A program made the translations under genes and the position numbers. From the NCBI RefSeq assembly GCF_040054535.1, contig NC_090784.1, positions 12,521,001 through 12,585,000 of the forward strand: a DNA stretch of 64,000 nt, given 5' to 3'. Position 1 is the stretch's first letter, and the number at the start of each line of letters is the position of its first letter. The notes under the pieces were generated by a model. It was not told where the DNA came from, ran no database searches, and saw only the letters and a list, made by a program, of their open reading frames with translations. This DNA comes from Antennarius striatus. Taxonomy: Eukaryota > Chordata > Actinopteri > Lophiiformes > Antennariidae. This document shows, in pieces, positions 36,474 through 51,537 of the stretch.

Positions 36474-37318
36474 CTGACTGCCTTGTTCTATCTTCACAAC
36501 CGTTGCAGATAGAACAAGGCAGTCAGAGACTGCAACATTTCTGATGGCTTTGCGGGTGAGGCGGGTGTTATAAATGTCTGTGAGGGAAGGGAGAGAGACA
36601 CCAGTGATCTTTTCAGCTGCTCTCACGATGCGCTGCAGGGCCTTCGGCAGGAAATGGTGCAGGCGCCGTACCACACGGTGATGCACCTGGTCAGAATGCT
36701 CTCGATGGTGCCTCTGTAGAAGGTGAGCATGCTGGGGGGTGGGGCTCTTACTCTCCTCAGTTTGCGGAGGAAGTAGGGGCACTGTTGGGCTTTTTTGGCC
36801 AGCAATGTGGTGTTGTGGCCCCAGGACAGGGCCTCAGAGATGTGCACACCCAGGAACTTGGTGCTGCTGATCCTTTCCCCTGCAGCACCGTCGATGGTTA
36901 GTGGAGCATGCTGGGTGCGTGCTCTCCTGAAGTCCACAACAATCTCCTTCGTCTTCTCCACATTCAGATGGAGATTGTTGTCCTTGCACCACATAGCCAG
37001 GAGGCTCCCCTCATTCCTGTAGGCTGTCTCATCATTGTTGTTGATGAGACCCACCACAGTCCCACCATAAAGTCTGCAAACTTTGTGAAGAGGTTGGAGC
37101 TGGAAGTTGGTGTGCAGTCGTGGGTCAGCAGAGTGAAGAGGAGGGGGCTCAGTACACATCCTTGGGGGGCTCCCGTGTTCAGCGTGATGGTGCTGGAGGT
37201 GTTGTTACCAACTCGAACTGCCTTTTTTCTCCCTGTCAGGAAGTCCAGCAGCCAGTTGCATATGGAGGTGTTGAGTCCGAGCTGGTTCAGTTTTTGGATG
37301 AGCTGCTGAACTGAAGTG
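36474..37318 (-). mobile_element. 5'-truncated, frameshifted L2/CR1-clade LINE fragment
   Basis: The minus-strand frames carry [51 protein letters not shown] and FLRKLRRVRAPPP, then in another frame ALQRIVRAAEKITGVSLPS and TRLTRKAIRNVA. This is the order seen after the FADD box of L2-type reverse transcriptases. Endonuclease and most of the polymerase are missing and there is at least one frameshift near 36.7 kb, so it is dead. Its 3' end carries a 20-bp inverted repeat (36474-36493 with 36507-36526). Confidence 0.8.
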
Positions 37319-38240
<922 letters not shown>

Positions 38241-38392
38241 CATTGGTGTTAATTTAACCTGGCCGGATGAAGTTGTTCGGTAAAGGTTGATATCCGAAGC
38301 CATTTGAATGATTAGCAGGGGAGCTGAAGTCATCCATCTCATTGTTCAGGAGAATATATTGTTCAGGAGAAAATATTTGTATATTTATGCTG

Positions 38393-38422
38393 TATATATA
38401 TATGTGTGTGTGTGTGTGTGTA

Positions 38423-38491
<69 letters not shown>

Positions 38492-38580
38492 TATATATAC
38501 AGTATATATACAGTATATATACAGTATAAATATATTATATATATATAGTATATATATATACATATACATATATATATTCA
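38393..38580. repeat. Compound (TG)n/(TA)n repeat with tandem tatatacag units
   Basis: A short TG run (38404-38420) is followed by a long TA run (about 38428-38488). Four copies of a roughly 14-bp tatatatacagta unit follow (about 38485-38528), then degenerate TA. All ORFs here are artefacts. Confidence 0.9.
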
Positions 38581-39087
38581 ATACATCTTATATTATTTTA
38601 TATTTTTAAATTATTTTAAATATATTTTATATTTTATTTTCAGCTAATAACTAAAGTTAATGTTGGCAGTCTGCTGACTTCTGTCAATGTTTGACTTTTA
38701 TCAACCATAGATTTTTTTCATTTCAGTGTTATTCCTCACATCTATACATACCTATTTGTTTTGGGTTTTTTTCTTTAAAAGTTTAATTTATTTGTTGTGA
38801 TTACATCAACATCGTAGCTTGATAGGTATTTTCCAATACAACTCATCATATGGACAAACATCTTTTATTGATTGCACTTGGAGCTTCAAACCAATTCATC
38901 AAACCACCTTTAACTAAAGTAGAATTTGGACTTTCCTCCAACAGTGGTTTGATTAACAATGAGTCGTTTGCTGGTGGCTGTAATCAACTGGCCACTCAGT
39001 GCTCATTCAGTCATGTCAGCTAGATAGGGGATTTTTACCATGACATGGGCTTTCAATCATCCAGGTCATGATTTATCTCACTGATGA

Positions 39088-39182
39088 ATAAAGTCAACTG
39101 GATTTATAGGAAAAGCCTGAAGACATTTCGCCTCTTATCCAAGAGGCTTATTCAGTTCTGAACGGCTGGTGGGGTGTTCCAA
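39088..39182. repeat. Dispersed repeat, copy 2 (see 27.2 kb)
   Basis: aaagtcaactggatttatag through ttcagttctgaacggctgg and gtggggtgttcca, colinear with 27243-27343. Same unidentified family. Confidence 0.65.
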
Positions 39183-39730
39183 TTTCATCATCCACAAAAG
39201 TGGAGTTCAAACACCTCAGGGTAGGACTCAGCGGACCATTTACACCTGAAGGACAAGGGACATCCTTTGAAGATAACAATGTACACATCCTGTCCTCTGA
39301 GGAGGATGACATTGTCTGAAAGGTTCAGAAAAAATATTTTCTCATTTACCTTTATTGTGGCTTTGAAAGATTGACTGCAAACATGTAATTTTTAAATCAT
39401 AATTCATGATATTGTGTTCAAATCTCTCTTACAACAATTTAATATTAAATACTTATTACTTATGCTTTAAAGTAGTCTGAGTTGGCTACTCCACCAGAAA
39501 GGGATGAAACATTACTGACATGAAACTGACCTCAATGCACAAAAGTAAAACTGTACTGTAGGACTGTAGGATTTTGTAGAGTTTTTGTGTTCTTATGATT
39601 GAAGAGATTATCTGGTGATTGATTAACTGACTTAGAAAACAAAGTGACTGGAATATTCGTCAATCAGCAGTGATAAAGAATGAATTCTTTATCTCACCCT
39701 CAGAATAATTACCCCTTTGTTGGCAGATTA

Positions 39731-39768
39731 GGGCAGGGCAGTTTGAAGGCCTTCAAACTGCCCTGCCC
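39731..39768. repeat. Perfect 38-bp palindrome, no spacer
   Basis: gggcagggcagtttgaagg is followed directly by its exact reverse complement. It lies just upstream of the probable 5' UTR exon of the small MGNSAS gene. Confidence 0.95.
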
Positions 39769-40002
39769 CGTGTTGAAAAGTGGGAAAGTGAAGGATCCTC
39801 TCATTTGAGGTTGGACCAAGCAGCAAGCCAGAACATCACTCTGACAAATTTCACTAACCAGGTAAAAAAAATAAAAACATTTCTGTGTATTCCACAGTTT
39901 GTGTGTATATGTTGTGTGTACAGATCAGCAGTCACTTTTTGTTACATGTTCTGACTCTGTTTCATAGATTTGCAGTGAATAAATTCAATCCGATTTCCCG
40001 TG

Positions 40003-40242
40003 ATGGGTAACTCAGCATCCACCAGCGTCATCACTCCTACTCCCAGGAAACTCAGCTGGGGCCGCCAGAAAGTGCAGAATGTCCAGCTGGAGGACTACGT
40101 GTCGAAGCGAGATGAGAATATGCGGGGCCACATCCCTCGCAGCATCCGTTACTTCAACCTGGCCATCCTAAAGGGTGACAAATTTAATCCAACCGGCGGA
40201 CCAATGCTAAACCCTGCTTTTGTTGGAGATCAGGGACGATGA
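40003..40242 (+). CDS. Small uncharacterised protein, 79 residues, probable N-myristoylation site
   Basis: I do not recognise this gene. The ORF starts MGNSASTSVITPTPRKLSWG; the MGNSAS start fits the N-myristoylation rule (Gly2, Ser6), suggesting membrane attachment. Residues 20-60 are charged and include LEDYVSKRDENMRGHIPRS then IRYFNLAILKGD. The C-terminus is PTGGPMLNPAFVGDQGR. No Cys, signal peptide or membrane segment is seen. Support for a real gene: balanced codon use unlike flanking AT-rich DNA, a likely non-coding first exon ending at the donor aaccag|gtaaaa (about 39861), an acceptor just upstream (catag or gcag, about 39967-39975), and a poly(A) signal AATAAA at about 40583. Function unknown. 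Confidence 0.7.
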   Translation: MGNSASTSVITPTPRKLSWGRQKVQNVQLEDYVSKRDENMRGHIPRSIRYFNLAILKGDKFNPTGGPMLNPAFVGDQGR

Positions 40243-40588
40243 CAGTCTGATTTCACTGAGGACAACTCGATCTATACAACAACGCAACAAGAGGGTTACA
40301 TTAACTATGACATTTGCAGGACTTCAAACATTTCCTGCGATGCTGCATCATGAGAGGTCTGTCAAAAAGAGTGCTAAAACCACATCATTGCTTTTGTGAA
40401 CTCATTAATAGGAAGCAAGCTAAAGGTGTCAAAGGTCGCTTTATGCTCTGTTTCCCTTTGTTGGCATTGTCAGTGTGATTTGGTAAACGAGGTGTAAAAA
40501 CAAATTTTTCTGGTATTAACAAACAATGAGAACACAACGTAATCCTCTACACTACATTTGTGGCACTGAAAAGTAAAGGTACAATAAA

Positions 40589-41468
40589 AGTGCCTTTTCT
40601 TCATAAACTCATATTGAACTAACTGTTATGAAAGTTCTTATTTTGACTGTTACCTAGACTAAATATAAGAAATGGAACATTTTCAAAGTTTCTGGCCTTC
40701 CAGAATATTTATTTAATTGTATTTGTGCATGTTTTTCTGTATGCCACTGTATTCTCTCAAATTGTGTTACTACATTTTTAAAGTCTTCCTTGATGCAAAT
40801 ATGGTTTGTTATTATGATGTAAACAGTCTTCCTGTAGAAATACATTCACTGTCCTAGCACACACTGTTGGTTTTTATTTCTTTTTAAGGTAGCTTATTAA
40901 CCAACTTTATGTCGGGCTAAACCTGTGTGAGGGAGGTTGTCTGTCATGGAGTGCATGTTTTATGAATTGGTCAACACAAAAAAATATTAAAAACCACTCA
41001 AAGTCACGATATTTAAAATCATTCAAATAATTGGACAAAGAAGGAAGTGAAAGCAGCAAAATGGTCAATGTGGTAGAAATAAAATATAGAACAAAATGAA
41101 ACATAATAGAGCAAATTTGACATCTTCCCCTTCAAATATATGTGTTCATGACAGCAAGACCTAGAGGAAAAAGGTGCAGGATAGGTGACAATGGTCATGA
41201 CAAGTAACAAACAAACAAGCAAAAAAAAACCAAATACATAAATACATAAATAAATACCACACTCTTCCTAGTTTTTTTTTAAATGTCAGGTTTTGTGTGT
41301 CACATTGTGGATGCACAGTGTATTTAAAGTGAAGTGGAAACTAGACAAGTCATTTCACACTAGCGGGAAGTGACAGCAGAACAGCACAAGCCTGGAAACG
41401 TTGATGGATGACGCCCACCAGCAACACTTCAGTACGAGTTGTATTTGAAGGTCTGACCGCGACACGAG
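40589..41468. other. Spacer and presumed 5' region of the Siglec-like gene
   Basis: Nothing coding recognised. A TATA-like tatttaa at 41321-41327 lies about 145 bp upstream of the next ATG and could be its promoter. Confidence 0.4.
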
Positions 41469-45673
<4,205 letters not shown>

Positions 45674-45969
45674 ATTTGCTGAAGGAGCTGAATTAGATGA
45701 GTCCCTCTGCATCTAATTGATACTATTTTCCTTCATATTAAATTTGTATTCATATGCTTGTGTTTTATTTTTATTATTAAATTTAAATTACTTGTATTTG
45801 CAGCTGTTGATTTCATGTTCAACTTGCTTCCTTTATTTTTATTAAATTTATAGTTATCAGTATTACTGAATGAATGTATTGAAATGCCATATATTACAAG
45901 GTATGTTTGATAACTGTTCATTTTTATATTCCAATAAAAACAATCACTAAGCAAATTAAGTTTCTCTAA

Positions 45970-45973
45970 TGTG

Positions 45974-46028
<55 letters not shown>

Positions 46029-46056
46029 CCGGATAAGAGAATGGATGGATGGATGG

Positions 46057-46147
<91 letters not shown>
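45970..46147. repeat. Compound GT/TA/GGAT/CA repeat
   Basis: Short GT run, (TA)n about 45984-46024, cccggataagagaatggatg with GGAT units (46028-46058), then (CA)n 46062-46147. The cccggataagag-GGAT part resembles the 3' end of the GGAT-tailed SINE seen at 46.8 and 56.1 kb. Confidence 0.9.
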
Positions 46148-46151
<4 letters not shown>

Positions 46152-46777
46152 TACAAATACATGCATTAATATACTGTATTGCATTAATTCAATTTGTTCA
46201 GTAAAAGCAGGGAAGACTTTATTAAATGGGTGAGTGTTTGGTCAATGTGTGTGATTGGGTTCAAAAATGTGTTGATAGTAAAGTGACAATAAGTATAAAG
46301 GGAAGTGAATTATCTGAGCTAAGTGTACTGAAGTAATTATATCACATATTTACAAAACAGAGCACACTAAAAACCAGCCACATATAACCTTGGTTGTATT
46401 GTACAGAGAAATTCACTAGGCAAATACAATGTTTTGCAAACGTGATTCCACATTAAGAGTTGCCTAGAATGTATAATGTGAGTAAACTCTGTAATCAACA
46501 ATGCTATGTGGGATTTTTGTGACAATAAGATCTAATATAAAATGCTTTCTAATGCATTTTTAAATTCGTTATGCACGTCTTTCAGTATAACAATGCAATT
46601 CAACAGCATAACAAAGTAATTATTTTAAAATGATTACAAAATTAAATCAAAATACAGTAGTATGAACAAAGACTTAACCTTATAATGTACTATATTATTG
46701 TTGTGGTAACCTCTGCAGTAATAAAAGAAAGCACTGCGGCGATGCTGCACACAAACATAGCATTTCAGGTAATATTC

Positions 46778-47104
46778 ATCCATCCATATTCTTGAAGACC
46801 TCTTATCCCACTTGAGGGTCAATAGTCTGCTGAAACCTGAAACCCATACCCAAGCTGAAATCCCGCCTGGCTATGGGTAAAGGGCGGGGTACCACACATT
46901 GATAAACAACACACTCACAACTTCGGACAATTTTGAGTGAGCAATTCATTTTAGCTGCATGGTTTTAGAGGTGGAGAAAGCTAGAGAACCTAGAGACACA
47001 GGCAGAACAACAACAACAACAAAAACTACACAGAAAGGAGTTGAACCCATAAACTTCTCTCTGTGAGGCAGCAGTGCTACCTACTGTACCACCGGGCCAC
47101 TCAG
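46778..47104 (-). repeat. GGAT-tailed tRNA-like SINE copy
   Basis: On the minus strand the head reads ggcccggtggtacagtaggt with gcactgctgcctcac and a B-box-like gggttcaactcc. The body contains ccgccctttacccatagcca and ends in atggatggat near 46780. A second plus-strand copy is at 55.8-56.2 kb. Confidence 0.75.
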
Positions 47105-47159
47105 ACAGTATTCAAATCCAGCTCAATTGACCTTGGAATCTAGTTTTAATCTAGTACTG

Positions 47160-47212
47160 TAATGTATTTCCCTGACGGAACCTCCTTAAATTATACTCTA
47201 CTCTACTCTAGT
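47160..47212 (-). repeat. Short LINE/SINE tail fragment (aggaggttcc type)
   Basis: On the minus strand it reads agagtagagtataatttaag gaggttccgtcaggg; the same sequence type occurs on the plus strand at 60322-60380. Confidence 0.55.
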
Positions 47213-47493
47213 TCCTCTTGTATTCTGAATGATCCATATTTGCATATATTTGGTCATCATGATGCCTTCTTTCATCTGTCTGAACTGAAGATGCCTGCAG
47301 AGACAAAAAATGCATCACATGTAATGTTCAAGGAGAGCTTACGGCATTTACTAACACCATGGAGCAGTTCGGAGAATAAGCCACAGTTTTGTTTGCTTGT
47401 TTTTCTTTCTATCACACGAGTGATATTCATGTATGTGTATGTACACATGACTTAGCCAAACATATTCTTAACAGTGCTGATATGATATTCCAG

Positions 47494-49393
47494 TTACATC
47501 CCGGGTGGTGGTAACTGAAGACAATGCAAACAATGTAAATTTAAAGGTAGACAACAAAGTTATTAACATTACAGCTTACTAACTTCAAATTCATCTTTCC
47601 AGAAGTTTTGAGATTTTGAGTGAGAATATGTTTTTGCTGTAATTTTCTTTTATTATCAAACTCAGATCACTTACGAGGTAACCTTTTGTTGTTTACTTTT
47701 TATGTGAGTTAATGTTGGATTAAGATACTATAAACTGGGGAATGTACCTCTAAGTTGATGTACACAGGTTCATCAATCTCCAGTCCACGAAGTTTCTTGT
47801 TGATCTGTTGTGCACAACACACTTCCCTGACAAAAAAACAAAAACATCTGTTTGGATGGAATTTTAAATGTATTGTAGTATGTGGAATGTGTATACATAT
47901 GACAGTCTCTTCTTCTTCTTTTCCTTTCGGCTTTTCCCTTCAGGGGCAATTTGAAATAATATCTGATTCCGGATCCCATGCTGACATTGACATCATGCAA
48001 CAAACCTCTTGACTTGGTTTGATGATACGCTGCGAACATTTGCATAATGTACAGATTCCTCCCTGGCAAAAGACTTTGACCTGTACAATAAAGGTTACTG
48101 TATTAGTTTTGGATGTGTTAATGACTGTGACTATACATTACAATACTTCCTTTTCCATTGTACAATTCACTTCCAAATCAAAATCATGAATAAATGTCCG
48201 TGCATTGGTATTGGCCATAACAGAGACCAAGACACAAAGCACATATTTGAGTGGAGGGTGGCTAAAACATCTACACAAGATTTAAGTCCGAAGCACAACT
48301 CACAAGCAACACAGAAAATTTGAGCCCATTGTGAAGTCACCTGTTTTTCTTAATATAAAAGGCAGTTCCAACAGAAAGTAAAACAATCAACAGAAGTCCT
48401 GCAACTGGCGCAAAGATAACTTCATATGTTGTAGTTGACATCTTCTGACTCATAGTTGCTGTGAAGAAAATGTACGATTGCTGTTAGAGTTTACTGCTGA
48501 ATCCCAGATTAGGAAATGTTCAACTAAAATCTGAAACAGTATAAATTTTATTCACTTGATTTACTTGACTTACTTGTCCTTGTTTCAAAGCTGGGTGATG
48601 GGTTATAACTGGTGTCTAAGAAAAACATAATTTAGGACATTACATGCTGGTACTGTGGAAATAAAAAAGATGCACCTAACCTAATGTAATTTGAATGACT
48701 TTAAATAATGAAAGGGATTATACCTGGATTAAGAGTGACTGGTGTAGCACCTAGTCATGAGGGAAAAACACATACATACTGTATACTGCATGTATATTTC
48801 TGATGTATAGATCAACACATTAACATATTAGTAGCATTATTTAGTATAACTCTTACCATGCACATAAATAGAGACATATTTGTTTCTGAAGCTGTACTGA
48901 TCATCTTTGGCAATTAATCTCACGTACATATTTAGTTCATTCTCCTTGATATTTTGGATTATAAGGCAGCAGCTTCCTTTGTCTTTATTTCCACATAGCT
49001 TAGTCTTTCCTCTGTACTTCTCAAGTACAAATGTATCATTCGGATGAAAAATAAATATGTTTTTATCGTTGTCATTGATGTGAAAGTTGCTTCTCCCAGG
49101 CTTTTTCCAAAACACGTGAACATCGTCAGTGTAATGTTTGGGCGGGTATGTGAAATTACATGGAATTGTCACATTGGAGCCCAGTGTTGCAAAAATTTTT
49201 CTAGGTACGTTGATGTCCCACTGCTGACCTGTGTTCAAAGCCAAAATAAAATTAATGTATATTAAAGCTCATGCTTTACAATCAAAAAAGTTATATAAAC
49301 TCAATGTTTCCCACCTTTTGAATTCAAGGCCAGAGTCAATGTGAAAGTAAAATGAATGAGGCCTGGGAACTTCATCCGATCTAAGACAGACAT
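47494..49393 (-). CDS. Siglec-like receptor with a single V-set domain, short stalk, TM and tyrosine tail
   Basis: Second sialic-acid-lectin-like receptor, convergent with the first. Exons (minus): 49375 (or in-frame ATG at 49393)-49315, 49228-48857, 48750-48724, 48615-48574, 48458-48341, 47826-47748, and a tentative last exon 47514-47494. Phases agree and give about 239 residues. MKFPGLIHFTFTLTLALNSK is a signal peptide. The V-set has C44 (NVTIPCNF) and an SCCLII strand E; R124 in MYVRLIAKDDQYSF is at the Siglec arginine position. Two tiny Thr/Pro/Ser-rich exons form the stalk (ATPVTLNP; TSYNPSPSFETRT). The TM is VIFAPVAGLLLIVLLSVGTAF. The tail has EPVYINLE, a pY-x-N motif with ITIM-like spacing. 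The last exon (LPPPGM-stop) is weakly supported. No C2 domains were found, unlike the neighbour. Confidence 0.75.
47909..47946 (-). mobile_element. 38-bp remnant of the RTE LINE 3' end
   Basis: cttttcctttcggcttttcc and the following cttcagggg match the last bases of the element at 23.5 kb. It is an extreme 5' truncation in an intron of the single-V Siglec-like gene. Confidence 0.7.
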
Positions 49394-49399
49394 TCTTAT

Positions 49400-50680
49400 T
49401 TTAGCAATGTGATAATAACTGGAAATAATAGAGTGATTTTAGTTTATAGGAAAGCTGCTATTAACTTAGCCGTTTTTTGCATAAAGTAAATACTCACTCT
49501 GTGAAGAGCCCTGAAGATGTAGACCTTTATAAAGTTATGCCAATAGCACTTAACACTGATATGAGTCTTTTAGGGTGTGTTTCCTGTTGCTCAGCTGTGG
49601 TGAACTGACAAAAAGGAGAAGTGAGCAGAACGTGATCCCTGACCAAACCATGACCTTCGTGGTGTAGAGTGTGGAATGCACAAATGTTTGCAAAACAATG
49701 TTGAAATTCCATTCGCTTGAATTGTGCATGTATTTTCACACGCATCTTTGTAAAAACATCTTACAGCTGGAAATCACAGGAATTGTAAAAAATGTGTTTG
49801 TAACCTGTCATATAGACTCATACAGTAATTGCAAGCTTTCACACTGAAAGAGACTTTACTCATTCACTACATTAAGTTAGTGTGTTGGGGATTATTTGAG
49901 AATTACATTTCCATTGATGCATTATTATTGACAAGCACATTGATGTTAAAGTTTGACACTGTGCCCTTCATAAAGAACAGTGATTCACTAATAAGGCTTA
50001 AACTATTCTAGATTATTGTTTACAGGTGGAAAAGAGAGACTTTTATATATTGCATGCATGCTTCTAAATAATTATTTGGTCTATAATTCTGACAGGTTTA
50101 TGTAATATTATTAGTACATTTATATGACATTATTCCTAATATTTTGAACTGATATGCAATGATATTCTCAAATTGCATTGTTATATTTAAGTAAGTAAAT
50201 TAATTGCTTGGACACTTGCATAGTGTATAAATCAGATGTTATATATTTCATATTCAAGATGGATTGGTTCTTTTTTTAATATGTTTTTTTATACATCATG
50301 ACTCCTTTTTGGTGTTTGGCAACATCAGATATCAAAGATTTCTACTATGTTTTCACAATGACAAGTTCCATCATGTGATATTACTCGATTGGGGTTCAGA
50401 GGACCATGAAGTGCTTGGTCCTTATTTAGATTGTTTATTCATTTACAGTATATCTATGCAATAAATTCTTAACATATATTATGAGTGCCCTTGTTACTCA
50501 CATCCAGTTAAGGAACCCAAGGTTTATGCAATTCTTGTTTTGTTCCTCCAAGCCTGCATTGCCAAACGCAAGCAAGCAATCTAGTACGAAAATGGGAAGG
50601 AAGGAAAATACAAGGAACCAAAAACCTCTACGAATTTACGTTATACTACATTAACATGACAAATTAACTGAATTGAAACA
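49400..50680. other. Intergenic spacer, no gene seen
   Basis: AT-rich DNA upstream of the minus-strand Siglec-like gene. No exon, repeat family or RNA gene is recognised. Confidence 0.5.
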
Positions 50681-50689
50681 CACACACAC

Positions 50690-50947
50690 ACAAGGGGCCC
50701 ATAGGTACGCAATATACGTATACAGTGGGAGGCAGAGCGGTAGGCAGCTTCTTCATGGTGCGCCCTAATGAGCAGGTTGTAGGGGGGATGGTTCTTTGCT
50801 GAAGAGCGACTCCGCAGTACTCGAAGGATGAGCTTGCACCTCCCATTGCCAGTTCACACTCCAAATGTTTTTGGTCCACACAGGCCTTGAACCGGTCACT
50901 CTCTGGTCCCTATCCCAAGACTTAGTCAACTGAGCTACTGCTGCCCT
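50690..50947 (-). repeat. tRNA-headed SINE copy
   Basis: On the minus strand the head is agggcagcagtagctcagtt (A-box-like) with accggttcaaggcctg (B-box-like). The body (tgggaggtgcaagctcatcc; gtcgctcttcagcaaagaac) parallels the SINE at 23.1 kb, so the two belong to one family. Confidence 0.8.
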
Positions 50948-51205
50948 CACATCCTGAATTCTTTCCATCCATCTTTATAACATCATTGCACCCAAGCTTC
51001 ACCCCACATTGTGATGTTTCCATGACGAAATATAATTAATTTATCTTCATCATGCCATAATAAATGTCACTACCTACTTTCTGGAGCATTGAAATCCTGT
51101 TCACTTCACAATCTATTTGATCGACTCCGTTTTAGTGTCAAATGTTACCCAAATCAGACAACTTCTCCAAATAAAGATTTTGGTGCCTGACGCTACCCGG
51201 TTCTA

Positions 51206-51217
51206 CCACTAGGCGGC
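51206..51217. promoter_or_regulatory. CTCF-core-like site upstream of the TBC gene
   Basis: ccactaggcggc matches the CTCF core pattern CCASYAGRKGGC at all but one position, about 330 bp upstream of the TBC-domain gene ATG. Single-motif evidence only. Confidence 0.3.
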
Positions 51218-51537
51218 GTAAAACCTGCGCAAAAACTTCTTGAGAACTCACGCACTGCGGTCTCCACCTGAAATGTAGGCCAGCCTCGGATCTCAAGGTG
51301 CTGTCATTTGACTGCCATATTGCTGAAAGAGAATCAAAAAAGGACCGGCGATGGTTCTGTGAAGCGCCTCTGACGCAGGTCCAGGTCTGACGCCGATGGA
51401 AGGGTCGTCACTCATAGAGGGAGGGGAGTTGATTGTGTACCGGGACTCCGTGTGCGGTGCATCACGGAGTCTCTTCACTTGTGGTTGGTAGTGCTGTACA
51501 TGAATATAGTTATATAAAAACATATATATTGCCGTAG

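Noticed and set aside
36795-37314. Plus-strand ORFs in the L2-like region
   Set aside because: Antisense of the LINE reverse-transcriptase fragment.
46045-46184. Variable repeat between the Siglec-like genes as a coding stalk
   Set aside because: Pure CA/TA/GGAT repeat with no splice context.
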